A DNA stretch of 64,000 nt from JAWLHK01 sp041690355 [NCBI: bacterium] (GCA_041690355.1 JAWLHK010000005.1:186001-250000); one strand, 5' to 3'; shown: positions 7,385 to 16,700, numbered from the stretch's first letter. Notes: a model not told the origin generated them from the sequence alone. Numbers and translations: made by a program.

Positions 7385-9097
7385 ATGGCTCACTCGGTGA
7401 CCGGTCTCCACATCTACTATTACTTCGGGCACCTGTGCGACTACCAGGCGTGGCGCACCGTGTTCGAAAAGCGCCCCCCCATCGACGATCCCGGCCTGCT
7501 GCTCCTGCTCGAACAGGGGCGGCGTAACGAAGCGGCATGGGTCGAGCATCTGCGCGAAGTCCACGGCGAGGTCCTCTCCCTGCAAGGGGGAACCATGGAA
7601 GAACGCGCCGAACGGACCCTCGCGGCCATGCGCGCCGGCGCCGCCGTGCTTCACAACGGCGTGCTCGACGGCGGACCCGCGGGGCAGACGCTCGCCACAC
7701 GCGCGGCCGGGCGGGGGCTCGACCTGCGCTTCCGCGGCGAGACCGATCTGCTGATCCGCGTCGACGGCATGCAGAGCGCCTTCGGGACCTGGGGCTACCG
7801 CGTCGTCGACGTGAAATCGAGCCGCACGGGGCGCCTCCCGCAGTTCATGCAGGTCGCCTACTACGATCGGTTGCTCGAAGGGGTGCAGGGCGCGAGCCAC
7901 GGGCGCGGCAGCGTCATCGTGTTCCCCGACGGCTCCGGCGGGCGCGCGCAGGAAGAGTTCTTCGATCTCGAGCCGCTCGCCCCCTCGTTGACGCTGTTTC
8001 TCGAAGAGCACCTCCCCGAGCTGCTCGCACGCAAGCCGGAGGAGATCGCCTATCACCTGGCGCCCCACTGCGCGCATTGCCTGTGGAACGATCACTGCCG
8101 GACCCGCGCCGAGACCGAGCGGGATCTTTCCCTCGTGCCCGGCATGCAGCCCGGTCACCGCCGCGCCTTCCGTCGTGCGGGGATCGACACCCTCGAGGCC
8201 CTGGCCGGCGTGACGGAACCGGTGCTCGAGGCGGTCGCGCGCGAAGCCCCCAGCGGCGGCGACACGGTGCGCCGTCTGCACGCGCAAGCGCTCACCCTGC
8301 GCGACGGGGCGGCCCGCCCGCGCATGTCGCTGCGCGACGCGGGGGCGCTCTGGCTGCTGGAGCGCAACCGTGTGGTGCGCGAGCCGTTCGAGGCGAACCG
8401 CCTGGCCGTGCTCGTCGATCTGGCCGGCGACGCGGTGGCCGGAACCGAGTCGGCCTGGGTGGTCCGCGTCGGCGACCACCCGCCCCAGAAGTTCCACGCC
8501 GGCGACGCGCGCGAAGAAGAGCTCGCCTTCGCGCGCTTTCTCGACGGCATGGCCCGCGTGCACGAGCGGACGAAAGGGCGCTTTACCGTGTTCCACGACG
8601 GGGGAGGCCTCGATCGCCGCCTCGAACGCCTGTTCGAGAAGTACCCTGCCGAAGGGCGCGGCGAGATCGTGCGCGAGACCATCGGGCGCATGGTCGACAT
8701 GGCCGCGCTGCTGCGCCGCTCCTTTCTCTTTCCCGTCACCACGGCGGCCCCCCGCGACGAGGTCGAGCTCTACCTGCAGGCCGGCGGCATTCTCCCCGAG
8801 CCAGCGCCCGCGACCCCGCTCGGGCTCGCGACGCACCTCGCCGAAACGGCCGGCGTGGCGCCGGACGAAGGGCTGGCGGAACTTACCGAGGCGGCCGCGC
8901 GCATCGGCATACGCCCCGATGCACTTCCGGAACGGCTCGAGCCCTTCATCGCGCTGCGCATGCACGCAGAGCGGCGGCACCCCTTCTGGATGGCGCTCGT
9001 CGAAGACCTGCAGATCCGCCGGCTCGCCCGGCTGCAGACGGCGCTGCGTCTGCTGCGCATGGCGGCGCCCGAGCGTACCGAGGCGGCCCATGCTTGA
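7385..9097 (+). CDS. RecB-like (TM0106-family) PD-(D/E)XK nuclease with Cys cluster
   Basis: 570 residues. The nuclease core shows GETDLLIRV (first acidic residue, about 121) and VVDVKSSR (D-x-K, about 143-145) followed by a QVAYYDRLL helix, as in RecB/Cas4-like nucleases. A cysteine cluster HCAHCLWNDHC near 228-238 and the following GMQPGHRRAFRRAGIDTLEALAGV (helix-hairpin-helix-like) segment match the TM0106 family. The C-terminal half resembles an RNase H-like region, but this is uncertain. Its last 8 nt overlap the helicase start, so the two are probably co-translated as subunits of one DNA-processing enzyme. A role in repair or defence is inference. Confidence 0.8.
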   Translation: MAHSVTGLHIYYYFGHLCDYQAWRTVFEKRPPIDDPGLLLLLEQGRRNEAAWVEHLREVHGEVLSLQGGTMEERAERTLAAMRAGAAVLHNGVLDGGPAGQTLATRAAGRGLDLRFRGETDLLIRVDGMQSAFGTWGYRVVDVKSSRTGRLPQFMQVAYYDRLLEGVQGASHGRGSVIVFPDGSGGRAQEEFFDLEPLAPSLTLFLEEHLPELLARKPEEIAYHLAPHCAHCLWNDHCRTRAETERDLSLVPGMQPGHRRAFRRAGIDTLEALAGVTEPVLEAVAREAPSGGDTVRRLHAQALTLRDGAARPRMSLRDAGALWLLERNRVVREPFEANRLAVLVDLAGDAVAGTESAWVVRVGDHPPQKFHAGDAREEELAFARFLDGMARVHERTKGRFTVFHDGGGLDRRLERLFEKYPAEGRGEIVRETIGRMVDMAALLRRSFLFPVTTAAPRDEVELYLQAGGILPEPAPATPLGLATHLAETAGVAPDEGLAELTEAAARIGIRPDALPERLEPFIALRMHAERRHPFWMALVEDLQIRRLARLQTALRLLRMAAPERTEAAHA

Positions 9098-11087
9098 ATT
9101 CGACCGGCACAAAAGAGCCCTCGACCTCGAGTTCCGCCTGCAGCGCTCGGAGGCGCTCCACAACCTCGAACGCCCCCCTGCCGAACGGGCCGAAACCGGA
9201 CGCGCGCTCGTCGATCTGATCTACCAGGGGCGCGACGGGCGCCGCACGAGCCATCACATCTTTCTCTTTCCGGGGCAGCCCGGACGGTTCCGCGCGGGCG
9301 ACCACGCCCTGCTCTCCTTCGCCGCGGCCGATCCGGCGGGTGCCGCCGTGCTCGAGGGCTATCCGGTCGAAATCGATTCCATTGCCGGCGAGCGCATCAT
9401 CGTCTTCCTCCGGCGCGGCGAAGCAGGCGAGGAGCTCACCCCCGGTTCCCGCTGGATACTCGACGAGCGCCCGCCGAGCTGGCAGCCGAATTACCAGCGG
9501 CTGTCCAATGCGCTGGCCCTGGCGGAGTACAGTGTTCGGCCCGGAAGCCGCCTGCGGGCCCTGCTCCAGGGCGAGCTTCCGCTGCTCTCCCTCGGCGACC
9601 CGGAAAATCCTCCGGCGGATCTCGCCGGCGTGCGCGCGCAGGAAGCCTTCGGCATGGCCATGACGCGGCCCCTGGCCGCCGTGCAGGGGCCGCCGGGAAC
9701 CGGCAAGACGTATCTGCTCGCCCGCGTGGCGCGCGCACTTCTCGATCAGGGCCTGCGGGTCGTCCTCTGCGCGTTTACCCACCGCGCCATCAACAACGCC
9801 CTGCACGCGCTGGTCGACGCGGGCGTTCCCCCCGCGCAACTCGGCAAGGTACGCGGCGGCGACGAGCGCGACCTTCCTCCGGGCATCACCGATCTCAACC
9901 GCCGCGCCTACTGGCAGAAGCCGCCGGGCGGATTTCTCGCCGCGATGACCGTCTACGGCGCCTTCGAGCCGTACTCGCGCGCCCTCGGCATCAGCGCGAG
10001 CCGCACGACCCTCCCCTATCCCGAGCGCGACGGGCGCGACGAACAGTCGTTCTGGGACGCGCTCGATCTGTACAACCGGCGGGTCGTGTCGGGCGCGCGC
10101 CTGCCCCAGCCCGAGACCCTGGCCGACGTGGTGCTGCTCGATGAATCCAGTCAGCTGACCATCCCCATGGCGCTCTGCGCGCTCGCCTGCGCGCCGCGGG
10201 TCGTGCTCTTCGGCGATCACGCCCAGCTCCCGCCGGTGAATCCGGCCGCGGCGCACTACGACACGCACCAGTCGATCTTCCACCTCGTGGCCGAACGGTA
10301 CCCCGAGACCTTCGTGCGCCTGAACGAGACGCACCGCATGAACGCGGAGCTCTGCACCTATCCGGGCGAAGCGTTTTACGCCTCGGATCTCCACCCGTCT
10401 CCCGCGGCACGCGACCGCACCTTCGCGGCGCCGGACGAAGTTCCCGCCGTCTACGCGCCGATCCTCGCGCCGCACCCGGCCAGCGTGCTCGTCGAAGTGC
10501 GCCATGAAGGGCAGGCGCAGGAAGCGCCGCTCGAGGCCCTGCTGGCGGCCGATCTGGCCCTGACGCTGCTCGAGGGGGGGCTCGATCCGCGGCGCGATCT
10601 GGCCATTCTCGCGCCGCACCGCCGCCAGACCTCAGCCATCCGCACCGCCTTCGAGCGCCTCGCCGCGACGCGCGGCGTCGCGCGGGCGCGGCTCGACGCC
10701 TGGCTCGGCGATCTGCTCGTCGACACCGTCGACCGCATGCAGGGGCAGGAGCGCGACGTCATTCTCTACTCGCTGACCGCCTCCGATCCGGGCACCCTGG
10801 ATCACGAGGGTGATTTCCTCTTTCTCCCGAACCGCTTCAACGTCGCCATCACGCGCGCCCGCCGCAAGCTGATCGTCCTGGGGAGCCCCCACTACTTCCG
10901 CCACGTGCCGCGCGCGCTGACCACTGCGGGATGGCAGGGTGAAGACGGCGCGCTCAGCCGCCGCAGACTCGACGCGGTGAACGTACTCAAGCGCTGGTAC
11001 CTCGATCATCGCGACCGGCGCTTCGATCTGACGGCCCACGCCGAGTCGCTCGCTTCCGGCACGGCGAAGAATCCGCTTCGCGCCTGA
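9090..11087 (+). CDS. Superfamily 1B (Upf1/Dna2-like) helicase
   Basis: 665 residues starting at the ATG that overlaps the nuclease stop. Helicase motifs in order: GPPGTGKT (about 200), DESSQ (about 351), FGDHAQLPP (about 375), NETHRMN (about 415), DTVDRMQGQERD (about 548) and NVAITRARRKLIVLG (about 585). The N-terminal 180 residues likely form a beta-barrel (domain 1B-like). Upf1/Dna2-type helicases move 5'-3' on single strands. Elsewhere TM0106 nucleases can be fused to such helicases; here they are separate, overlapping genes, suggesting an obligate pair. Confidence 0.88.
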   Translation: MLEFDRHKRALDLEFRLQRSEALHNLERPPAERAETGRALVDLIYQGRDGRRTSHHIFLFPGQPGRFRAGDHALLSFAAADPAGAAVLEGYPVEIDSIAGERIIVFLRRGEAGEELTPGSRWILDERPPSWQPNYQRLSNALALAEYSVRPGSRLRALLQGELPLLSLGDPENPPADLAGVRAQEAFGMAMTRPLAAVQGPPGTGKTYLLARVARALLDQGLRVVLCAFTHRAINNALHALVDAGVPPAQLGKVRGGDERDLPPGITDLNRRAYWQKPPGGFLAAMTVYGAFEPYSRALGISASRTTLPYPERDGRDEQSFWDALDLYNRRVVSGARLPQPETLADVVLLDESSQLTIPMALCALACAPRVVLFGDHAQLPPVNPAAAHYDTHQSIFHLVAERYPETFVRLNETHRMNAELCTYPGEAFYASDLHPSPAARDRTFAAPDEVPAVYAPILAPHPASVLVEVRHEGQAQEAPLEALLAADLALTLLEGGLDPRRDLAILAPHRRQTSAIRTAFERLAATRGVARARLDAWLGDLLVDTVDRMQGQERDVILYSLTASDPGTLDHEGDFLFLPNRFNVAITRARRKLIVLGSPHYFRHVPRALTTAGWQGEDGALSRRRLDAVNVLKRWYLDHRDRRFDLTAHAESLASGTAKNPLRA

Positions 11088-11123
11088 TTCGGCCGGGCCC
11101 TCACGTCCCGGTTCCGCGCCACG

Positions 11124-11162
11124 AAAAAAGGCCCATGGTTCCCCTTGGAATCCATGGGCCTT
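11124..11162 (-). terminator. Rho-independent terminator of the cytochrome operon
   Basis: On the minus strand an 11-bp stem (AAGGCCCATGG with its complement, 13-nt loop) is followed by six Ts. It lies about 53 nt past the decaheme gene stop. No T-run follows on the plus strand. Confidence 0.88.
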
Positions 11163-11215
11163 CGCAGGCAGCGGAAGTAATTCCGCGAGGCGCCTCGGCG
11201 CAGACGGCTCCAGCC

Positions 11216-13546
11216 TCAGCGCATACGACTCCAGGACAGGAACGGCGCCGCGGCGGACTCGGCCGGCGGAAGTCCGTGCACGCTGCGCACGTCGTAGGCT
11301 TCGCCCGTGCCGTGGCAGGTGGCGCAGGAGTCGTTCTCGGTCCCGTGCAGATTCGCCGTGAAGTAGTAGCTCGACGCCATCGCGTGCGCCTGGGTGCTCG
11401 ACGAGTCGTGGCAGCCGATGCACGCGGCGCCCGTGGGGGTGACGTTCAGGTCGTCCTCAGCCCCCTGCTTCGCGGCGGCGATATCGGTCGACCAGGTAAG
11501 CGCGCGATCGTAAGTCCGCACCGTGACCGCCAGCGCACTGTCGTCGATGGGGAGCTCGTAGGTTCCCGGGTTGTGGCAGGTTTCGCAGTTGGCGATGTCG
11601 TTCGGGAACTTCACGTGCTTGAAGTCATGCTCGCTGTTTCCGAACCCGTACCACAGCAAGTGATCGCCCGAGAGCTTCTCGCCCATATGGATGCCGTGGA
11701 TGAGGTACGACAGTGCAATGCTGCGCTCGGCCAGCCCGTCGGGCGCGTCCGGTACGCGGCGGTTCACGTCGGTGGCGTTCGGGTTATGGCAGGTCGCGCA
11801 GACATTCAGGTTGTTCACCCGGTTGCCGCCGTGCAGCTCGATGCGCTCGTGACAGGCATTGCACTTGTTGATGTCGGCCTTCTCCCGGCGCGGCGTCCCT
11901 TCGCTCCCCACGCCGCGAATGACCGAATCGCCGCCGATCTGGGCGTCGATGCCGCTGTCGTAGGCGCCATTCCCGTTCCGGTCAACCCGCAGGTAGCTTT
12001 CGAGCGTGGCGGCGACCATGTTTGCCCCGGCCGGAACCGTGCCGAGCTGGCCGGGAGTCGTCGTGAAGCTGCCGTCGCCGTTCGATACCAGGCCGCCGAT
12101 GAAGGTGCTGGAGAAGCCGAAGCTTCGCGTCTGGGCGTAATTCTGGCCGTTCCCCAGGTTGTTCCAGTCGCCGGGCGCGGCGACGGTTCCCTCGGTAATC
12201 GCGTGAGCAATCGTGAACCTCGGCATCCCGGTTCCGCTTGCGAGTCCTACGACCCAGACCGGCTTGTTCTTCAGATCGAGGGGCGAGCCATCGGCGAAGA
12301 TGCTGAAACGGGCGACCGGCTGATTCGAAGCGTCCAGCGTGAGCGAACTGATCTCGTACTCGATGTGCGGCAGATCACCCGGAAGGAGCGGGTTGTGCGG
12401 GGTCGAGTAATCCGTTACGTGCGCGTTTTCGACCGAATGGGTCTTGCCGGCGCCGTGGCAGGTTACGCAGCTGGCGTCGTCGGTCTGTTTGCCGGCCGCA
12501 TGGGTGGTCGTATCCGAAGTGATGTCGAGCGTGTCGTGGCAGGTCGAGCAGGCGGCGATGCTTACGGCCGTCTGCCAGCGCGCGGCCTGGGGCGTCTCGG
12601 CATTTTCGCCGTCATGGCACTTGCGGCAATTGCGCTGATCCTGCGGATAGACGACCTCGGAGAAGTCGTGCTTGCTGTCGCGGTGGCCATAGACGACGAA
12701 GTCTCCGCCGGCTTCGACGCTCGGGAGCTTCTCGCCCATGTGAATCCGGTGGACCAGCGATGAGAGGTTCATCGACTCGCCGCTGTTGGCGTCGGTCGTA
12801 CCCGGGTTGTGGCAGAGCACGCAGTACTGAACGTCGGTGCGCGCGCCGCCATGGGCCGCGAGACCGCCGTGGCAGCTCGTGCACGAAGCCGTGGCCACCA
12901 TGTCGCGGCGCAGGACCGCCTCCGTCGCGGTCGTCGCCGCGGGGCGCCAGGTGAACGTCGGGTTGCCCAGGGCCGGGTCGAGAATGTCACCGCGGAACTC
13001 GATGCCGACCCGGTGGGTGAGCGACGCGTCGAAGCTCACCGGCACGGGGGCCGTCACGGCCGTGATATCCGACGTGAAGGCATAGGCGTACACTCCGGCA
13101 GACAGCAGTTTCAGGATGCCGGTGTTCTCGGTGGTCGCCTGGATCTTCGGCTCCGTGGCCGTACCCACGCCCGGCGTCGGGGTCTCGGTGCGGTTCAGGT
13201 AGCTCACCCATTCGCCCGTATCGCCGTCGGCGGCGGGAACCAGCTTGGCCAGCGCGAACGAGGCATCGCCCGGCGCCACCGTGACCGCCCGACCGTTTTT
13301 ATAGGCCGAGAAGTAGACGGCGAGCCGGCCGTCGAGACAGCCGACCCCGAGAATTTCAGGCGCGGTGGTCTGTGCGGGGGCTTGCGGAACTTCAGTCGCG
13401 AGCGCGCTGAAAACACAGGCCTGCGCTTCGGGTTCCTCGACGACACGCGGGGGGAGCGGCTCGGAAGATGCCGCGCAACCGGCGGAAAAAAGGGCACCTG
13501 CAGCAAGCAGCGCCGCGATGTGCAGAGAGCGATGAATCCGACCCAT
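11216..13546 (-). CDS. OmcA/MtrC-family decaheme c-type cytochrome lipoprotein
   Basis: 776 residues with ten CXXCH motifs in two groups of five (CTSCH, CVLCH, CRKCH, CSTCH, CVTCH; then CNACH, CATCH, CETCH, CIGCH, CATCH), each preceded by a beta-rich domain: the domain plan of OmcA/MtrC. The start ATG at 13546 has a GGAG site and begins a lipoprotein signal with lipobox LFSAGC; an alternative ATG at 13570 overlaps the previous stop (ATGA). RIHMGEKL and the distal IHGIHMGEKL are typical histidine-bearing family segments. It is predicted to sit on the outer membrane and pass electrons to extracellular acceptors. It is the last gene of the operon. Confidence 0.93.
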   Translation of the reverse strand: MGRIHRSLHIAALLAAGALFSAGCAASSEPLPPRVVEEPEAQACVFSALATEVPQAPAQTTAPEILGVGCLDGRLAVYFSAYKNGRAVTVAPGDASFALAKLVPAADGDTGEWVSYLNRTETPTPGVGTATEPKIQATTENTGILKLLSAGVYAYAFTSDITAVTAPVPVSFDASLTHRVGIEFRGDILDPALGNPTFTWRPAATTATEAVLRRDMVATASCTSCHGGLAAHGGARTDVQYCVLCHNPGTTDANSGESMNLSSLVHRIHMGEKLPSVEAGGDFVVYGHRDSKHDFSEVVYPQDQRNCRKCHDGENAETPQAARWQTAVSIAACSTCHDTLDITSDTTTHAAGKQTDDASCVTCHGAGKTHSVENAHVTDYSTPHNPLLPGDLPHIEYEISSLTLDASNQPVARFSIFADGSPLDLKNKPVWVVGLASGTGMPRFTIAHAITEGTVAAPGDWNNLGNGQNYAQTRSFGFSSTFIGGLVSNGDGSFTTTPGQLGTVPAGANMVAATLESYLRVDRNGNGAYDSGIDAQIGGDSVIRGVGSEGTPRREKADINKCNACHERIELHGGNRVNNLNVCATCHNPNATDVNRRVPDAPDGLAERSIALSYLIHGIHMGEKLSGDHLLWYGFGNSEHDFKHVKFPNDIANCETCHNPGTYELPIDDSALAVTVRTYDRALTWSTDIAAAKQGAEDDLNVTPTGAACIGCHDSSSTQAHAMASSYYFTANLHGTENDSCATCHGTGEAYDVRSVHGLPPAESAAAPFLSWSRMR

Positions 13547-13566
13547 TGGGGACTCCAGAAAGAAAA

Positions 13567-13830
13567 TCATGCGGCACTCCCCGTTTTGGCGGTGCGCAGG
13601 CGGTACAGAAAAAACAGCCCCATGCCGGCGGCCAGCAGCGGCGCGCCGCCCAGGGCGAAGAGAACGAACGTGTCCGGGGTGAGGCGCAACAGGGCGAGCG
13701 CTTCGAGGGCCAGTCCCGCGAGTTCGAGGCCGGCGGCCCACCGCAGCAAGCCCGCGTGCGGGTTGACTGCCGGCGCGGCCGGGCCGGTGGTGACGGCGGC
13801 GTGAACTGCCGTTTCCAGTGTGGGATTCAC
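13567..13830 (-). CDS. Small two-helix membrane protein in the cytochrome operon
   Basis: 87 residues from a GTG at 13830 that overlaps the stop of the preceding gene (GTGA). Two hydrophobic segments: LRWAAGLELAGLALEALALL and VLFALGGAPLLAAGMGLFFL. No heme or metal motif. Its stop overlaps the alternative start of the decaheme gene. I do not recognise the family; position suggests a small subunit or assembly factor of the inner-membrane part of the electron-transfer chain. Confidence 0.6.
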   Translation of the reverse strand: MNPTLETAVHAAVTTGPAAPAVNPHAGLLRWAAGLELAGLALEALALLRLTPDTFVLFALGGAPLLAAGMGLFFLYRLRTAKTGSAA

Positions 13831-14597
13831 AGCGATGCCTCCTCTCCTGCTTCCGTGTCGGATTCCGCTTCGGCTTCGTGGTCAGACTCGGCTTCGGTAT
13901 CGTCTTCGGCAGCGTCTTCCGCTTCAGCGTCTGTTTTGACGGGCACCGGAATGCTCTTGTGCTTCCAGAATTCGTAGTCGTCGAACTCGGCGACGGCGTG
14001 CGTCACTTCATGGCAGCCCGAGGCGAGACAGGAGTTCTTGCCCTCGAGAATCGACTGGAGCGGCGCCTCGTCGGTGTCGTGGTTCTCGCTCTCCATGAAC
14101 GAGCGCGCTTCGCCATGGCACGACAGGCAGTTGCGGTTCGGGTACGGTGCGGCAATTTTGATCTCGTCGGGCACGCCGGCGATGTAATGATAGTACAGAT
14201 GCCGCAGGCCGTTGATCTTGGCCTTCACGCCGCCGAACATCGTGTATTCCGTATGGCAGGTGTAGCAGGCATGCTGCCGATCGACGAGCCGGTTCTGAAA
14301 GTGCACGGCCGGTATCGGCTCGTTGTCGTCGATGATCAGGCTCTGGCCATAGGGAATCATCTCGTGGCACGACAGGCAGAATTCGGTCGACGACGAGCGC
14401 TGCAGGCTCTCGCCGAAGCCCGACGCGAGCACGATGGCCGGCAGCACGAAGAGCGCGACGAGCAGCAGCACGGCCCCCCCGTGCTCGACCGACAGGCGCG
14501 GTCCGCGCACGATCACGTACACGAGCAGCGCGGCGGCGACGAGCAGCAGCGCGAGAATGATGTGGCCCGTGACGGAGGGGAGCGGCAGCGAGTTCAC
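13827..14597 (-). CDS. NapC/NirT-like tetraheme membrane cytochrome with acidic tail
   Basis: 256 residues from a GTG at 14597, which overlaps the previous stop (GTGA). Two membrane helices at about residues 9-27 and 40-60 are followed by a periplasmic domain with CLSCH, CYTCH, CLSCH and a fourth, atypical CLASGCH (C-x4-CH). C-x4-CH heme sites are known in tetraheme cytochromes c3. NapC/NirT proteins oxidise quinol and feed periplasmic cytochromes, so this is the probable entry point of electrons in the operon. The last 45 residues are almost all Glu, Asp, Ala and Ser in an irregular repeat. NapC usually has one helix, so the second is unusual. Confidence 0.75.
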   Translation of the reverse strand: MNSLPLPSVTGHIILALLLVAAALLVYVIVRGPRLSVEHGGAVLLLVALFVLPAIVLASGFGESLQRSSSTEFCLSCHEMIPYGQSLIIDDNEPIPAVHFQNRLVDRQHACYTCHTEYTMFGGVKAKINGLRHLYYHYIAGVPDEIKIAAPYPNRNCLSCHGEARSFMESENHDTDEAPLQSILEGKNSCLASGCHEVTHAVAEFDDYEFWKHKSIPVPVKTDAEAEDAAEDDTEAESDHEAEAESDTEAGEEASL

Positions 14598-15010
14598 GGA
14601 TTGGCCCCCGCCTCGATCCACGCGAGCACGGCCTGGTAGTCGTCGTCTCCGGCAGTCCACACCGCGCCGCCCCCGTGAGGGCTCTCGCCGGCGCCTTTGC
14701 GCAGCAGCGTGCTTTCGGTCGGCGCGGCGAGATCGACGAGGCCGGCCACGACGGCGTAGTCGGCGTCGGCGTCACCCGTCAGCCGGTAGGCCGTCGCGCT
14801 GGAGGCGCCGTGGCACCCGGCGCAGCGATCGATCAGCACGGGGTGGATGTCGCCGAAAACCGCGTCGGGATCGCCGTTCGTACCGTCGGTCACCGGCGTG
14901 GGAATGTCGTCGTCGGTGCCCCCGGCGGGCGACGGGGCGCCTCGCTCGAAGTCGCCGCAGGCCAGGAGGAGCAGGGGGAGCGCGAAAAGCGCGAGTCGCT
15001 TAAAAGTCAT
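14594..15010 (-). CDS. Monoheme c-type cytochrome lipoprotein
   Basis: 138 residues. Lipoprotein signal with lipobox LLLLACG, an acidic linker, one CAGCH site near residue 64, and a HGGG segment near 111 followed by a final helix QAVLAWIEAGA. No methionine follows the CXXCH, so the sixth heme ligand is not the usual Met; the histidine in SPHGGG is a candidate. The start overlaps the stop of the barrel gene by 11 nt. It could bridge the inner and outer parts of the chain; that is inference. Confidence 0.8.
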   Translation of the reverse strand: MTFKRLALFALPLLLLACGDFERGAPSPAGGTDDDIPTPVTDGTNGDPDAVFGDIHPVLIDRCAGCHGASSATAYRLTGDADADYAVVAGLVDLAAPTESTLLRKGAGESPHGGGAVWTAGDDDYQAVLAWIEAGANP

Positions 15011-16313
15011 AGCCTATCCGCAGTCGCAGAAAGTCGTTCGCCGTTTCGTCGACCTTCTCCAGATTCCAGTAATGGGTCAGGTTGGCGCTCAGACCGTGGT
15101 GGCGAAAGGTGACGCCGAGGTTGTGGCTGGTGGCGTCGCGCACGTCGAGCCGGTTGTCGTCGATCCACGTGCCGTCGCGGTTGTCCCAGGTGCGCAGCCC
15201 CGAGCGCGCCTGCAGGTAGACCCACTCGGCGGGGTGGTACCGCACGTCGACGTAGTCGGCGAAGTGGTAGTAATCGAAGTTGGGTCCGCCCACGCCGGGG
15301 GCGCCCCCCGAGACGTCGGCGCGCAGCACGCCGAACCCGACGGCCAGGTCGCGCAGCACGGGGAGATCGGTCGGACGGTAGATCTCGACGTCGGCCCCCT
15401 GCAGCAGGAGCCGGCGGCCGTAGCCGAGCGTGTTGTAGTAGATGGAGTACCAGACGCTCAGCGGCCCCCACCCGAAGCCCAGGCGGTCGCCGACGGCAAA
15501 GCGCACGTCGTCGGATTTCGACAGATCGCTCTGCAGGCTGAGCACGGCGTCGGTGGCCGACAACGCGTGACCCTGTACGGAATAGAGATCGTTCGAAAGG
15601 GTCCACCCCTTGCCGACGTAGCGCGCCTGCGCCTGGATGCCATGCTGGGCCCAGACGACGGGCAGTACGGGCTGGTCGAAGCCGGTCAGGCCGCCGTAGG
15701 TGTGGTGAAACAGCGGCTCAGCGCCGAAGGGAACCAGAATCTTCCCGCCGCGGAACGTCCAGCGCCACGGGCTCTCGCTCGCCTGAAAGCGGGCGCCAAT
15801 CTCGTAGAACGTCAGGTCGATAATCTCGGCCGTGAAGAAGAACGGGTCGCGCCGCTCGTTGCGGCTGAGAAAGAGAAAGTGGTGATAGTTGCGCAGCGCG
15901 TTCTTGCCGTCGGCGATCTTGTCTGTGTAGCCGTAGCGCTCGTAGGAAAGGTCGAACTTGCCGTTCAGGCGCAGGCCGAGGGGCAGCGCGAGCCCTTCGC
16001 CGTGCGGGTGGCGCGAGGGCGCCGGCGCTTCGGGGGCCGCCGCAGTCTCCGCCTCGGCGGTCGCCGCCCCGACGGATTCCTCCGGCGCGGTCACGGCGGC
16101 TTCACCTTCGGCGGGGGCGGGCGGCGCGGCGGCTTCTGCCGGTGCGGCACCGGCTTCCCCGGCGGCGGCCGCAGGAACCTCTACGGCAGGGGCCGACGCG
16201 GAATCGGTGGCGGCGCCGGGGGCGGGCTCGCTCGCCGTCTCCTGGGCGAGCACGGGTACGGCTGAAATCGCAATCAGCCATCCGGTCAGGACGGCCAGCA
16301 GGGAAAATCGCAC
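15000..16313 (-). CDS. Outer-membrane beta-barrel protein of the cytochrome operon
   Basis: 437 residues from a GTG at 16313 with a well-spaced CCGGAG site; an upstream ATG at 16355 would overlap the previous gene and spoil the signal peptide (MRFSLLAVLTGWLIAISA). A long Ala/Pro/Glu linker of about 80 residues is followed by alternating amphipathic strands and a C-terminal RIGYDF, the terminal aromatic typical of Bam substrates. No cysteine is seen, so it is not an MtrB with its CXXC motif. It may be a porin that lets the cytochromes meet across the outer membrane, or a plain porin. Family not recognised. Confidence 0.7.
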   Translation of the reverse strand: MRFSLLAVLTGWLIAISAVPVLAQETASEPAPGAATDSASAPAVEVPAAAAGEAGAAPAEAAAPPAPAEGEAAVTAPEESVGAATAEAETAAAPEAPAPSRHPHGEGLALPLGLRLNGKFDLSYERYGYTDKIADGKNALRNYHHFLFLSRNERRDPFFFTAEIIDLTFYEIGARFQASESPWRWTFRGGKILVPFGAEPLFHHTYGGLTGFDQPVLPVVWAQHGIQAQARYVGKGWTLSNDLYSVQGHALSATDAVLSLQSDLSKSDDVRFAVGDRLGFGWGPLSVWYSIYYNTLGYGRRLLLQGADVEIYRPTDLPVLRDLAVGFGVLRADVSGGAPGVGGPNFDYYHFADYVDVRYHPAEWVYLQARSGLRTWDNRDGTWIDDNRLDVRDATSHNLGVTFRHHGLSANLTHYWNLEKVDETANDFLRLRIGYDF

Positions 16314-16330
16314 AGATGTCTCCGGAATTC

Positions 16331-16690
16331 TTACTCTACGTGGCAGGTTTCGCATTCAACGTCGTCATCATCGGGCGACCAGGCGGTGCGCCCGTCATGA
16401 CAGGCGCCGCAGTAGCGCCCCTCGTCCATTTCTTCGTGGGTGAAACCGACGCGCGCCTGCGGAAAAATTCCCGTATGGCACTCGTAACAGCGGTAGGCGT
16501 CATGGACACCGTGCGAAAAAAGCGCAGGGGCCTCTTCGTCTTCGCGCGGCTCGACCATGGGAATGCGAAGCGACTCGGGCATCCCCAGAACCCACAGGGG
16601 CAGCCCCATCGTTCCGATCAGAAGAACGGCGAGAAACAGACCGGTTCGCAGCGCGTATCGCGCTTCTTCAGCAGGCTTTGTGTCAGCCAT
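16331..16690 (-). CDS. Membrane-anchored triheme cytochrome (c7-type domain)
   Basis: 119 residues from ATG 16690 (an upstream in-frame ATG would overlap the previous gene). One transmembrane segment (TGLFLAVLLIGTMGLPLWVLG) then three heme sites CYECH, CGACH and CETCH with preceding FSHGVH and FTHEEM histidine segments, the layout of c7/class III triheme domains. It is likely a periplasmic relay tethered to the inner membrane. It sits 10 nt after the first cytochrome gene and 17 nt before the barrel gene. Confidence 0.85.
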   Translation of the reverse strand: MADTKPAEEARYALRTGLFLAVLLIGTMGLPLWVLGMPESLRIPMVEPREDEEAPALFSHGVHDAYRCYECHTGIFPQARVGFTHEEMDEGRYCGACHDGRTAWSPDDDDVECETCHVE

Positions 16691-16700
16691 GTCCCGTCCG

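Noticed and set aside
6722-9163. An 813-residue open frame antisense to the YrdC/nuclease genes
   Set aside because: It is opposite well-supported genes with recognised domains; composition is the antisense pattern of high-GC coding DNA.
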